From: CAIYRG01 sp964494505
Lineage (GTDB): Bacteria; Pseudomonadota; Alphaproteobacteria; Micropepsales; Micropepsaceae
Assembly: GCA_964494505.1 (NCBI GenBank)
Contig: CAZBRO010000025.1
Coordinates: 19,947-83,946 of the forward strand
Direction: 5' to 3'
DNA: 64,000 nt
The notes below the pieces were generated by a model. The model did no database searches. It was not told the DNA's origin and saw only the letters and a program-made list of their open reading frames with translations. The position numbers were made by a program, and so were the translations under genes. Below are positions 51,499 to 60,746 of this stretch, one piece after another (positions within the stretch are counted from its first letter, which is position 1; each line of letters opens with the position of its first letter).

Positions 51499-53768
51499 AC
51501 CAGATGGGCCGCAGCATCCCCCGTCTGGAAGCCCGCGCCAAGGTCACGGGCCGCGCCGAATATGTCCACAACATGCGCCTCCCCGGCATGCTGTACGGAA
51601 AGATCTTCCGCAGCACGGTCGCGCATGGTCGCATCATCTCTATCGACACCGGCGCCGCGCGCAATATGGAAGGCGTCTACGCCGTCGTCACCGGCGAGGA
51701 CATCAAGTCGGTAATTCCCAAACCTTATTTCGGCCCGGCCTTCCACGATCAGCCGATCCTGGCGCTGGACAAGGTGCATTTCGTCGGCGAACCCGTGGCC
51801 GTGGTGTTGTCCACCGATCCGCATATTGCCGATGCCGCGGTTCAGATGATCTCCGCCGAATATGAAGAGCTCGAGCCCGTGTTCGATGAGGTCGAGGCAA
51901 TGACCTCGCGGGCCATCGTACATGAGGAGCTGAAGCCCGCCGGCACGTTTGCCGATCTCAAACATCTGGCCGGCCGCAAGCACACCAACATCACGCTCGA
52001 TTATCAGCTCCGCCGCGGCGATGTGGAGAAAGGCTTCGCGGAAAGCCACCACGTGATCGAGCACACGTTCCGCACGCAGCAGGTGCTGCACGTGCCGCTG
52101 GAATCGCATGCTTCCATCGCCGAACCGGGGGCGGATTCGCTCATCATCCACACCTCGTCGCAGACGCCCTCCTTTGTGCGCATGGAGATCGCGCGTCTGC
52201 TGGGGTGGCCGGAAAACCGCGTCAGCGTGCGCGTGCCGTTCCTGGGCGGCGGTTATGGCGCAAAAGTCTATGTCAAGCTGGAGGCGCTGGCGGCGGCACT
52301 TGCGCTGCTGGTCAAGCGTCCGGTGAAGATCGCGCTCACCATGCAGGAGCAGTTCTACACCATCAGCAAGCACGCCACGACGTTCCGCATCAAGAGCGGC
52401 GTGGACAAGGACGGCAAAATCGTCGCGCGCGCCTGCGACGTGTTCTGGAACGGGGGGGCCTATGCCGATATCGGCCCGCGCGTGGCGCAGAAATCAGGCT
52501 TCACCGCGGCGGGGCCCTATGACATCGACAATGTCCGCATCGATTCAGCGGAAGTTTACACAAACCGCCCGCCGGCGGGCGCGCTGCGCGGGTTCGGTAT
52601 TCCGCAACTCGTTTGGGCGTATGAGAGCCACACCGATCTGATCGCGCGCGAAATCGGCATGGACCCGGTGGAGTTCCGCCGGAAGAATATCCTGCGCGAC
52701 GGCCGTCCGCATGCAACCGGAACGGTGATGAAGGATGCCGCCATCGGCGAGGTGCTGGAGCGGTTGGCGGAGCTCATGAACTGGAGCGCACCCTTCGACC
52801 GCGGCGCCGGCACGATCAGGCGCGGGCGCGGCATCGGCCTTGGGTTCAAGGCCTCGATCTCGCCGACCACATCAGGAGCCATCGTCAACATCAGCGCCGA
52901 CGGCAGCATCGTGCTTTACACCAACACCATCGACATGGGGCAGGGCTCCGACACCGCCATGGCGCAGCTCGCGGCCGAAGTTCTGAACGTGCCGGGCGAG
53001 ACGGTGAAAGTGGTGCACGGCAACACCGACGTCGCGCCCTACGATATGGGCACGCTGGGCTCGCGCTCGACCTTCCACATGGGCAATGCCGTGAAGCTCG
53101 CGGCCGAAGACGCGCGCGACCGGCTTGCCGCGCTCGCGGCCGAAGTGGGCCTGCCGCCCGGCACCAATTACGACGTGAAGGAAATCTTCCGCAAACGCTA
53201 CGGCATGCAGGCGGGCAATGTGATCGGCGTCGGGACATATGTTCCGCGCTACACCTCGCCCGATCCGAAAACCGGCCAATCCGACAACGTGACCCCGTTC
53301 TGGATGATCGGGGGTACGGGCGCGGAGGTGGAGGTCGATACCGAAACGGGGCAGGTGCGCGTGACGCGCATGGTGAACGTGGCCGATGCCGGCCGGCCGA
53401 TCAATCCGAAGATCTGCAAGACCCAGCTATCGGGCGGCGCGATCATGCAGCTCGGCTTCACCCTGTACGAGGACATGGTGTTCGATGCCGGCCACTTAAC
53501 CAATGCGTCTTTCGCCGATTACAAGATTCCGGGGTTCCGCGATGTGCCGCCGATGGAATCCGAACTGGTGATTTCGGTCCAGGAAACCGGCCCGTTCGGC
53601 GCCAAGGGTGTCGGCGAATCCTCCACCTTCGGGGTATCGCCCGCCGTCGCCAACGCCATTCACGACGCGGTCGGCATCCGCCTGACGGAGCTTCCGATAA
53701 GGCCTGAGGCAATCCTGCGTGCACTCCGCGCCGCCGAAGGCCGCCCGCTTCCGGAGGGCGCCGCATGA
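51495..53768 (+). CDS. Molybdenum hydroxylase, Mo-binding large subunit (CoxL/XdhB type)
   Basis: 757 residues. Contains MGRSIPRLEARAKVTGRAEY, VRVPFLGGGYGAKVYVKLEA (Mo-MPT contact), GALRGFGIPQLVWAYESHTD, IDMGQGSDTAMAQLAAEVLN, and near the C-terminus GAKGVGESSTFG with the catalytic base Glu at about 708. There is no CO-dehydrogenase VAYRCSFR loop, so it is not a CO oxidiser. Such enzymes hydroxylate heterocycles, aldehydes or aromatic acyl groups with water as the oxygen source. It overlaps both neighbours by four bases, a tight three-subunit operon. Confidence 0.92.
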   Translation: MNQMGRSIPRLEARAKVTGRAEYVHNMRLPGMLYGKIFRSTVAHGRIISIDTGAARNMEGVYAVVTGEDIKSVIPKPYFGPAFHDQPILALDKVHFVGEPVAVVLSTDPHIADAAVQMISAEYEELEPVFDEVEAMTSRAIVHEELKPAGTFADLKHLAGRKHTNITLDYQLRRGDVEKGFAESHHVIEHTFRTQQVLHVPLESHASIAEPGADSLIIHTSSQTPSFVRMEIARLLGWPENRVSVRVPFLGGGYGAKVYVKLEALAAALALLVKRPVKIALTMQEQFYTISKHATTFRIKSGVDKDGKIVARACDVFWNGGAYADIGPRVAQKSGFTAAGPYDIDNVRIDSAEVYTNRPPAGALRGFGIPQLVWAYESHTDLIAREIGMDPVEFRRKNILRDGRPHATGTVMKDAAIGEVLERLAELMNWSAPFDRGAGTIRRGRGIGLGFKASISPTTSGAIVNISADGSIVLYTNTIDMGQGSDTAMAQLAAEVLNVPGETVKVVHGNTDVAPYDMGTLGSRSTFHMGNAVKLAAEDARDRLAALAAEVGLPPGTNYDVKEIFRKRYGMQAGNVIGVGTYVPRYTSPDPKTGQSDNVTPFWMIGGTGAEVEVDTETGQVRVTRMVNVADAGRPINPKICKTQLSGGAIMQLGFTLYEDMVFDAGHLTNASFADYKIPGFRDVPPMESELVISVQETGPFGAKGVGESSTFGVSPAVANAIHDAVGIRLTELPIRPEAILRALRAAEGRPLPEGAA

Positions 53769-54244
53769 GCGAGACCCGCAACATCCGGTTCACGCTCAAC
53801 GGCCGGCCCGTGACTCGGGCCATTGCGCCGCACCGCAATCTCATCGAGCTGCTGCACGAATTGGGCCTCACCGGCGCGCGGGAGAGTTGCGGCCAAGGGC
53901 TCTGCGGCTGCTGCACGGTGCTCGTCGACGACGTCGCCGTCTCGGGTTGCCTGTACCTCGCGATCAATGCCGATGGAAAAACCGTCACCACGGTCGAGCA
54001 CCTGGATTCCGGCGGCGCCCTGTCGCCGGTGCAGCAGGCCTTCATCGAAACGGGCGCGTTCCAATGCGGTTTCTGCACGCCGGGTTTCGTGCTGATGACG
54101 CATCAGCTCCTCAAGCAGAATGCCGATCCGAGCGAAGACGACATCCGCCATTACCTCTCCGGCAATCTCTGCCGTTGCGCCGCCTACCCGGAAATCGTCG
54201 AGGCGGTGCGCCTCGCCGCACGGCTGCAGAAGCAGGGGCGCTGA
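53765..54244 (+). CDS. Molybdenum hydroxylase, 2Fe-2S subunit (CoxS type)
   Basis: 159 residues. The plant-type cluster motif ESCGQGLCGCCTVLVDD and the later single Cys (VSGC) form the first site. The C-terminal cluster is QCGFCTPGFVLM with NLCRCAAYPEIVEAV. Length and motif order fit the small subunit of xanthine dehydrogenase-family complexes. It transfers electrons from Mo to FAD. It starts at the overlapping ATGA of the large subunit gene and ends the operon. Confidence 0.93.
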   Translation: MSETRNIRFTLNGRPVTRAIAPHRNLIELLHELGLTGARESCGQGLCGCCTVLVDDVAVSGCLYLAINADGKTVTTVEHLDSGGALSPVQQAFIETGAFQCGFCTPGFVLMTHQLLKQNADPSEDDIRHYLSGNLCRCAAYPEIVEAVRLAARLQKQGR

Positions 54245-54411
54245 CCGCTAGCGCCGGCCTGACAAAGCCCTTCCTTACGCACAGCCGGGCCGCTTCCCTC
54301 ATGGCGGTTGCGTGAAATTTTGCTGAGGGGAACGATCGTTTCAGCCGTATTCGAGACGAGTGGCAGGAAACGCGGCGATCTGAACGCGCGTAGCCACAGA
54401 GGGAGGAATTC

Positions 54412-56427
54412 TTGCGTTCGAACTTGCAGCTTGCGCGCGCCATGGCGCTCGCGAGCACAGGGCTTCTATGCCTTGCCGGCCGCGCCGAAGCGCAGCAACA
54501 GGCCGCCGCGATTCCGGGCTTACCGGAACAGGTTGTGGTCACCGGACGGCTTGAGGAAGATCTGCCCGCGCGGCTCTCGCAATTGGGCACGCGCGTGGAC
54601 ACCGTCAGCGCCGGAGAAATCCAGAACGGCGGTTATCTCGATGTCGGCCAGTCGCTGCAGACTCTGGTGCCCGGACTCTATATCGCGCCCAAGAACGGCC
54701 CCTTCGATTATGCCGATATCTCGTTTCAGGGTTCGCGCACGGACGATGTGCTGTGGACTGTGGATGGCGTGCGCATCAACAACCGCCTTTATTCCGGAAC
54801 CACGCCGCTCGACACCCTGCCCGCCGCCATGATTGAGCGTATCGAGGTGCTGGAAGGACCGCAGGCGCTGTTCTACGGCACGGCGGCGGTGGCCGGCGCC
54901 ATCAACATCGTCACAAAGGATTTCTCCGAGCGCCCCGACGGGCGTGTGAATGTGGGCTTCGACAGCAATAGCGGCCGGCATCTCGACGGCTATTTCCGCG
55001 ACAGTCTCGGCAGCAACCATTTCGTCGTCTACGGCTCGGCCGACAAATCGGACGGCTACCAGCCCTTGCGCGACCAGGATTATCAGCCGAGTTCGACCGA
55101 CCGCAACCGCGGCTACGATGTGCTGACGATCGGCGGCAAATATGCCTATGATTTTGCACAGGATCTGCGTTTCACGGTTGCCGAGCAGCACACCGATGCG
55201 AAACTCGATTATACCTATCCGCAGGGCGTCCTTCAGGCCTACAATGAGCGCAACGAAGACATATTGAGCGCCAAGCTCGATTACACGCCGGACGACCGGC
55301 TGCAATTCTTCCTCAAGGGCTATTACCATTGGTGGTACGCCCATTTCACCGAATATGACAACGACCTTGACGAGTCCGGCGCGCTCACCGGCGGCGTCAC
55401 CGTCGTGGACAATCACGACTTTTGGGGCTTCACCGATTACGGCCTGAATGCGCTTGCGAAATTCGCGGCGAGCCCGGGTGTTGATACCTATCTCGGCTAC
55501 GATTTCCAGAACTATACCGGACGCGACGCCGTTCTTGTCATCTCGCAGAAGACCGAGCATGTGCACGCAATCTTCGGCGAGGTCGCGACGAACAAGGACC
55601 TGTTTTCGAACCTGCAATTCGCGGCGGGCTTCCGGACCAATATGCCGAGCGTGGGGCCGAGCGCGACCGTATGGAATGTGACCGCGCGTTGGGACGTGAC
55701 GGGCGATCTCTTCGTCAAGGGCATGGTGGGCACGGCTTTCCGCCTGCCGACCGCCGAAGAACTGTTCGCCAACGATCCCAATGACGAGCGCGGCAACCCG
55801 GACACCAAGCCGGAGAAGAGCACCAATGCCAACCTCTCCATTGGCGGCATGCTCAATCCGTCGATCCGTTGGGAAGCGATCGGCTTTGCCCGGAACATCA
55901 CCAACCAGATCGGTCTGACCGATTTCGATTCCGTCACCAATCAGGACATTTTCGGGAATCTGCCCGGTACCGTGCGCGTCCGGGGGGCGGAATTTGTGCT
56001 GGATGCGTCCATCACGGGCGACCTGTCGGGCGCCTTCAGCTACACCTACAGCCAATCGCGCGATTCCAACCATCTGCAGATCCGGCGCGTGCCCGAGCAG
56101 CTGGCGAAGGTCGCGCTCGATTATCACCCGGCGAACGAACCCTACGGCCTGTTCGTGTCGCTGAACTATGTCGGGGATACCTTCGACACGCTTGGCGGAA
56201 GCCGTCAGAAATACGGGGATTACGCTGTCGTCGATGTCGGAGGGCGCGTGTTCCTCGACGCCGACCGCCATCACCGGATCGACGTCAATCTGCAGAACAT
56301 ATTCGACGAGCAATATGCCACGCGGCTGACGCGCGGTTTCCCCGACAATGGCGGGCCGGCTTATATCGCGGAGAATCTCGGCCTGCCGCGAACCCTGGCG
56401 GTGCATTACACCTATAATTTCTTCTGA
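54412..56427 (+). CDS. TonB-dependent receptor (BtuB/siderophore size class)
   Basis: 671 residues. Signal peptide about 1-27, then EQVVVTGRLEED at the TonB-box position. Plug motifs: LQTLVPGLYIAPKNGPFDYA, DVLWTVDGVRINNRLYSG and IERIEVLEGPQALFYGTAAV followed by AGAINIVTK. Barrel end AVHYTYNFF. TTG start at 54412, decided by GGGAGGAA at 54401-54408. The product is shorter than the receptors at 26188 and 34473. The PepSY protein downstream suggests uptake of a metal chelate. Confidence 0.92.
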   Translation: MRSNLQLARAMALASTGLLCLAGRAEAQQQAAAIPGLPEQVVVTGRLEEDLPARLSQLGTRVDTVSAGEIQNGGYLDVGQSLQTLVPGLYIAPKNGPFDYADISFQGSRTDDVLWTVDGVRINNRLYSGTTPLDTLPAAMIERIEVLEGPQALFYGTAAVAGAINIVTKDFSERPDGRVNVGFDSNSGRHLDGYFRDSLGSNHFVVYGSADKSDGYQPLRDQDYQPSSTDRNRGYDVLTIGGKYAYDFAQDLRFTVAEQHTDAKLDYTYPQGVLQAYNERNEDILSAKLDYTPDDRLQFFLKGYYHWWYAHFTEYDNDLDESGALTGGVTVVDNHDFWGFTDYGLNALAKFAASPGVDTYLGYDFQNYTGRDAVLVISQKTEHVHAIFGEVATNKDLFSNLQFAAGFRTNMPSVGPSATVWNVTARWDVTGDLFVKGMVGTAFRLPTAEELFANDPNDERGNPDTKPEKSTNANLSIGGMLNPSIRWEAIGFARNITNQIGLTDFDSVTNQDIFGNLPGTVRVRGAEFVLDASITGDLSGAFSYTYSQSRDSNHLQIRRVPEQLAKVALDYHPANEPYGLFVSLNYVGDTFDTLGGSRQKYGDYAVVDVGGRVFLDADRHHRIDVNLQNIFDEQYATRLTRGFPDNGGPAYIAENLGLPRTLAVHYTYNFF

Positions 56428-56499
56428 GGTCGCCTGGCGCGCGCGGGTGGCCCATGTCACCCGCCTCGCCCTATACTTGCGGTCCGAAGGGCTGGGCTG

Positions 56500-57978
56500 A
56501 TGGCACGATTTCTCTGGCGCGCGACCGTGGTGACCCACCGCTATCTGGGCGTGGCGGTGGGGTTCTTGATGCTCCTCTGGTTCGCCTCGGGCGTCGTCAT
56601 GATGTACGTGCCCTATCCGGGATTGACGGCGAAAGACCGGCTGCGGCCTCTCGGGCCCATACCATGGCATGCCTGCTGCGCACTGGCCGCGCAGAACATC
56701 GAAGACGATCAGCCCATCCGCGCGGTGCAGATTCAGAGCGTCGCAGACGAGCCGGTCTTCTTCATCCGGCCCGATGGCCGTCCGCCGCGTCTGTCGAGTC
56801 TGGGTCCGTCGGGTCCGGCGCTCGAACTCGACGAGGCGAAGATCGCGGCCGTGGCCGCTGAAGCCGCGCCCCGCATCATCGGACGCCCTGCGCGCGCGGT
56901 CGACGCCGATGTGATCGAGCAGGATCAGTGGACCGTCGGCGATGCGGGCGAAGGCAACCGTCCGCTCGGGCATTTCGTCTATGACGATCCCGCCGGCACC
57001 GAGATTTACGTGTCGAGCACGACAGGCGAGGTGGTGCAGTGGACCACCGCCTCGCAGCGGTTCTGGAACTGGTTCGGCGCGGTGCCGCATTGGCTGTATT
57101 TTACCGAACTGCGCAAGGACGGGCGGCTGTGGTCACAGATCGTCATCTGGACATCGATCGTGGGCGGTTTTCTCACGGTGCTCGGACTTTATCTCGGCAT
57201 TGCGCAGTTCAAAGGCGGACGCAGCGGCCGGCTTTCGCCCTATCGCGGCTGGTTCTATTGGCACCACATCGTGGGGCTGGTGTTCGGCGTGGTGACGCTG
57301 ACCTGGGTGGTGAGCGGCACGCTTTCCATGAATCCCTGGGGCTTTCTGGAAGGTGGCGGGGGCGATGAGCGTGTGCGGCTTGCGGGCGAGCCGATTGCTT
57401 GGCGCGATGTCCGCGGCTCCATCGAGGCGCTGAAAGCCAATCCGCCGGCCGATGCGGTGCGGATCGCAAGTGCGCCGCTCGACGGGAAGCTGTTCTGGAT
57501 TGCCTCGAAGAGCGACGGCACGGCGATCCGGCTGGATGCGGAGGCTCAGCCTGCGCCGATCGGGATCATGGAGCTTCGGGCCGCGGCACAGCGTCTTGCC
57601 AAGGGCTCCAGCATCGAGATGCAGGAAACGATCGCGTCGGAAGACGCATATTATTTCGATTTCTCGATTGCCGAGCGCAGGGACAAGCCGCCCCTGCCGG
57701 TCTATCGCGTCGTGCTGAACGATCCCGAGCACACCCGCTATTACCTAAGCCCCGAGACCGGCCAATTGCTGCGCAAGGTCGATGCGGATGCGCGCGGCCA
57801 GCGTTGGCTGTTCAGTGGGCTGCACCGGCTCGATTTCGCCCAATGGATGCGGCAGCGTCCGGTTTGGGACGTGCTGATGCTTGTGCTTCTCTTCGGCGGC
57901 ATAAGCGTGACGGCGACCGGGTGCTACCTCGCGCTGTCCCGGATCAAACGCGACCTCACCTTCCGGCGGACGCGGTAA
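56500..57978 (+). CDS. PepSY-associated membrane protein
   Basis: 492 residues with about four membrane helices: HRYLGVAVGFLMLLWFASGV near the N-terminus, a pair around TSIVGGFLTVLGLYLGIAQF and WHHIVGLVFGVVTLTWVVSG, and VLMLVLLFGGISVTATGCYL at the end. Periplasmic PepSY-like segments lie between them (YYLSPETGQLLRKVDADARG). Conserved His in helix pairs suggests haem binding as in PiuB-type iron reductases. Placed 72 bp after a TonB receptor, it may reduce the imported metal complex. That function is inference. Confidence 0.8.
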   Translation: MARFLWRATVVTHRYLGVAVGFLMLLWFASGVVMMYVPYPGLTAKDRLRPLGPIPWHACCALAAQNIEDDQPIRAVQIQSVADEPVFFIRPDGRPPRLSSLGPSGPALELDEAKIAAVAAEAAPRIIGRPARAVDADVIEQDQWTVGDAGEGNRPLGHFVYDDPAGTEIYVSSTTGEVVQWTTASQRFWNWFGAVPHWLYFTELRKDGRLWSQIVIWTSIVGGFLTVLGLYLGIAQFKGGRSGRLSPYRGWFYWHHIVGLVFGVVTLTWVVSGTLSMNPWGFLEGGGGDERVRLAGEPIAWRDVRGSIEALKANPPADAVRIASAPLDGKLFWIASKSDGTAIRLDAEAQPAPIGIMELRAAAQRLAKGSSIEMQETIASEDAYYFDFSIAERRDKPPLPVYRVVLNDPEHTRYYLSPETGQLLRKVDADARGQRWLFSGLHRLDFAQWMRQRPVWDVLMLVLLFGGISVTATGCYLALSRIKRDLTFRRTR

Positions 57979-58834
57979 TCCCACCCATGCTCTGCCGGAA
58001 CCGCGCTCCCTGCGCGATTTGGGCCGATATTCTGAGATTTGCCGGAACGGATGCGGGCGCGTGCTCGGGACGAATGCGGGCAAGCTGCCATTCGTAGAGC
58101 TCGAAGTCCTGCGGATAGAGCCGCGCTATTTTCGCCCGCTCGCCGATGCCGATTCGCATGGCCGCGCTCTTTCCTCTGTTGTCGTGTGGAAAATGGATAG
58201 GCACCCCCATCTTGCGGCCCAATCCGCGCGCAAACGCGCCGCTTTCTTCCATCACGCCGGAATGAAACACGTGGTCGGCGAAGAAGCCATGGAGGCTCTC
58301 TTTGCCGTCCCAGCCGATATAGCGCGCCGCCAGATTGCCGTAGGTCCCGGTGTGTTCCAGAAGAAAGTCGATATAGCCTTCGAAGCTGTAGCGACTGGCA
58401 ATCTTATGCTTGGGGCTGGAATCGAATCGCCACAGAAGCGGCTTGGTCAGGTAGGTCCTGCGGCAATAATCGTATTCCGACCGGCAGCGCGTAGCCGGGT
58501 CCCGGAATAAGGTAATCATCTTTGCGCGTCTGCCGATATTGGCGCGGACCGAGGGAAAATCGATGTGCCCTCCGGTAATCAGATCGCCATCCAGCGCCCA
58601 TGCCTCGATATGCCTGCAGGCAGTGGCCAAATCGCAGGTTCCGTAATGCGCCCAGAGATTCCGAACCTGCGAACGATGAAATCGCAGCTTTTGCAGAGGC
58701 GACAGCTTGGCTTCATGTCCGAGGGTGTGCGGCAGATAGAAAATGCGCCGGTCCGAAAAGGCGAATTTCAAGCTGTTTCCAAGACTTGTACTTCCACATT
58801 TGGGGATCCGAACGCATACGCAAAGGAAATCCAT
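57956..58834 (-). CDS. Sulfotransferase family protein
   Basis: 292 residues, cytosolic. The PAPS 5'-phosphosulfate loop RIPKCGSTSLGNSL (9-22) and the 3'-phosphate site LFRDPATRCRSEYDYC define the family, of the type with K-x-G-S-T-S. It transfers sulfate from PAPS to a carbohydrate, lipid or other acceptor; the acceptor is unknown. Its 3' end overlaps the PepSY gene on the opposite strand by 23 bp. The upstream 209 bp is A+T-richer than the rest and probably holds its promoter. Confidence 0.8.
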   Translation of the reverse strand: MDFLCVCVRIPKCGSTSLGNSLKFAFSDRRIFYLPHTLGHEAKLSPLQKLRFHRSQVRNLWAHYGTCDLATACRHIEAWALDGDLITGGHIDFPSVRANIGRRAKMITLFRDPATRCRSEYDYCRRTYLTKPLLWRFDSSPKHKIASRYSFEGYIDFLLEHTGTYGNLAARYIGWDGKESLHGFFADHVFHSGVMEESGAFARGLGRKMGVPIHFPHDNRGKSAAMRIGIGERAKIARLYPQDFELYEWQLARIRPEHAPASVPANLRISAQIAQGARFRQSMGGITASAGR

Positions 58835-59043
58835 GACGCCCCCGGTCCCCCGGCGGGCATTCCGTTCTCAACTTTCGGTAATGCCGCCGTAGGACTTAGG
58901 ATGTCAGGCACAGTATTACAAATGTATGCCGGTAGGTTTCGGTTTTGTATCAAAGAATGACCAGGATCGGCACCGCCAACAAATGATGCAGTTTCGCCGG
59001 GAATCGGCGCGGGAACTTTCGTTAAGCTAATGTAACAAATTGG

Positions 59044-60579
59044 TTATTCAGCTTCTTGCGGCGTAAGTTTCGTAAGCATTCCGGAAGCGGGTTCCGCCTC
59101 TCCCGTGCCGAGATGCACGCCCTTGCGTTCGATCCCGAATCCTACCAGCAAGCCTATGGCGATGGCCGCACCGCCTGCAACCAAGGCAAGTGCGGTTGCA
59201 TAATCGTTGCTATGATTGGTTGCATAGCCCGCCTGGATAGTCGCGTTCACGGAAGCCATCAGATTGCCAAGTTGATAGACGAAACCCGGGAAGGTGCCCC
59301 GCACTTCCGGTGGCGACAGTTCGTTCAGATGGACCGGCACGATGCCCCACGCCGCCTGCACCATGAATTGCATCAGGAACGATCCGGCCGCGAACCAGAT
59401 CGGCGACCCCGCAAACACCCATAATGGGATCACAGGCAGCGAGACAATGGATGCGATGACGATGGCGCGCCGGCGTCCGATGCGCTCCGAAAGGGAGCCG
59501 AACGTGAGGCTCCCCGCAATCGCGCCGAGATTGTAGACCACCGCGATGATGCTCACGACGGCGGGCGAGAACTTCTGCTGGACCTGCAGGAAGGTCGGAT
59601 AGAGGTCCTGCGTGCCGTGGCTGAAGAAATTGAATGCGGTCATCAGCAGCACCGCGTACAGCCCGATCCGCCAATGCGTCTTCAGGAAGACGCCTGCGAG
59701 GATCGCCGCCACATTGTAGATGACCGCCATGATGGTCGGAATGAACAGCATCACGACCGAGAAATAATCGACCAGCAGCATTCCGATGACGGCGAAGAAT
59801 TCGATCCATGCTCCGGGATCGCGGGTGGCGAGGAACAGGCTCGCAACAATGGGAATCGCGATGCAGATCGCCGCAATCGCGGGCTGGTCGGCGTAGAGAC
59901 CGGCGCCCAGCCAGAGAAGCACGGCATAGATGACCAGACGCCCATAGGCCGTCAGCGTGCCAATGGAATCGGTCCCAAGTGCGGGCTTGGGCGTCCAGGT
60001 CGGGGATTCCTTCACGTTCCTGAGAATGAAGAAAGCGAGGAAGGCAGGCAGAATGCCCAGCATGAACATGCCGCGCCAGCCGATATATCCGTACAGGAGA
60101 CCGTAGACGACCGAGGCGACGAGGTAGCCGCTGGGATATCCGGCCTGAAGAATGCCCGAGACCAGCCCGCGCGCTTTCGGCGGAATGGTTTCCATGGCAA
60201 GCGAGGCGCCGACGCCCCATTCGCCGCCCATGGCGATGCCGAACAAAGCCCTCAGCACCAGCAGCATCGTCAGGCTGTTGGAAAAACCCGAGATGAAGGC
60301 GAGCGTCGAATAGCAAAAAATGACCGCGGCAAGCACCGGGCGCCGTCCGTAGCGGTCCGCGGCGCGGCCGAAGATGAAGGCGCCGATCGGCCGCATCGCC
60401 AGCGTGAGCACGACCGCCACAGCCACCGCCGGAATCTCGACGTTGAACTCCTTGGCGATATCGCGGAACACAAACACCATCAGGAAGAAGTCGAACGCAT
60501 CCAGCATCCAGCCGAGATAGGCGGCGGCGACAACGCTTTTCTGTTCCTTGGTCCAGCCGGACAGCGCTTCCATGGCCAT
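59044..60579 (-). CDS. MFS transporter, carboxylate type
   Basis: 511 residues, twelve helices with a long central region. AAYLGWMLDAFDFFLMVFVF in helix 1 (D-x-F-D variant), FGRAADRYGRRPVLAAVIFC in loop 2-3 and FGIAMGGEWGVGASLAMETI in helix 4 resemble the lactate/sialate/aromatic acid proton symporters. Start ATG 60579 with GGAAGGA. It is transcribed away from the peptidase gene at 60747. Confidence 0.87.
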   Translation of the reverse strand: MAMEALSGWTKEQKSVVAAAYLGWMLDAFDFFLMVFVFRDIAKEFNVEIPAVAVAVVLTLAMRPIGAFIFGRAADRYGRRPVLAAVIFCYSTLAFISGFSNSLTMLLVLRALFGIAMGGEWGVGASLAMETIPPKARGLVSGILQAGYPSGYLVASVVYGLLYGYIGWRGMFMLGILPAFLAFFILRNVKESPTWTPKPALGTDSIGTLTAYGRLVIYAVLLWLGAGLYADQPAIAAICIAIPIVASLFLATRDPGAWIEFFAVIGMLLVDYFSVVMLFIPTIMAVIYNVAAILAGVFLKTHWRIGLYAVLLMTAFNFFSHGTQDLYPTFLQVQQKFSPAVVSIIAVVYNLGAIAGSLTFGSLSERIGRRRAIVIASIVSLPVIPLWVFAGSPIWFAAGSFLMQFMVQAAWGIVPVHLNELSPPEVRGTFPGFVYQLGNLMASVNATIQAGYATNHSNDYATALALVAGGAAIAIGLLVGFGIERKGVHLGTGEAEPASGMLTKLTPQEAE

Positions 60580-60746
60580 GGCGTCCTTCCCCCTTGGGCT
60601 ATGCCCCCACCTTTGCACCCATTCTTAGCCGGTTGGAGATCGAGCGCCAGCCCTCCTTTGTTGCCCCCTTCGGCGCCGCACAAACAGCCGTTTTGGCGCC
60701 TTCGCATCTCGGGCTATGGTGCTTCGCTCTTAAAACCGGAGGAAAG

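Noticed and set aside
51495..53768. Aerobic CO dehydrogenase
   Set aside because: The subunit order and folds fit, but the CoxL active-site loop VAYRCSFR is absent, so another substrate is expected.
54520..57090. 856-codon open frame antisense to the receptor and PepSY genes
   Set aside because: It spans two unrelated plus-strand genes and their spacer and shows no family motif; a GC-skew artefact.
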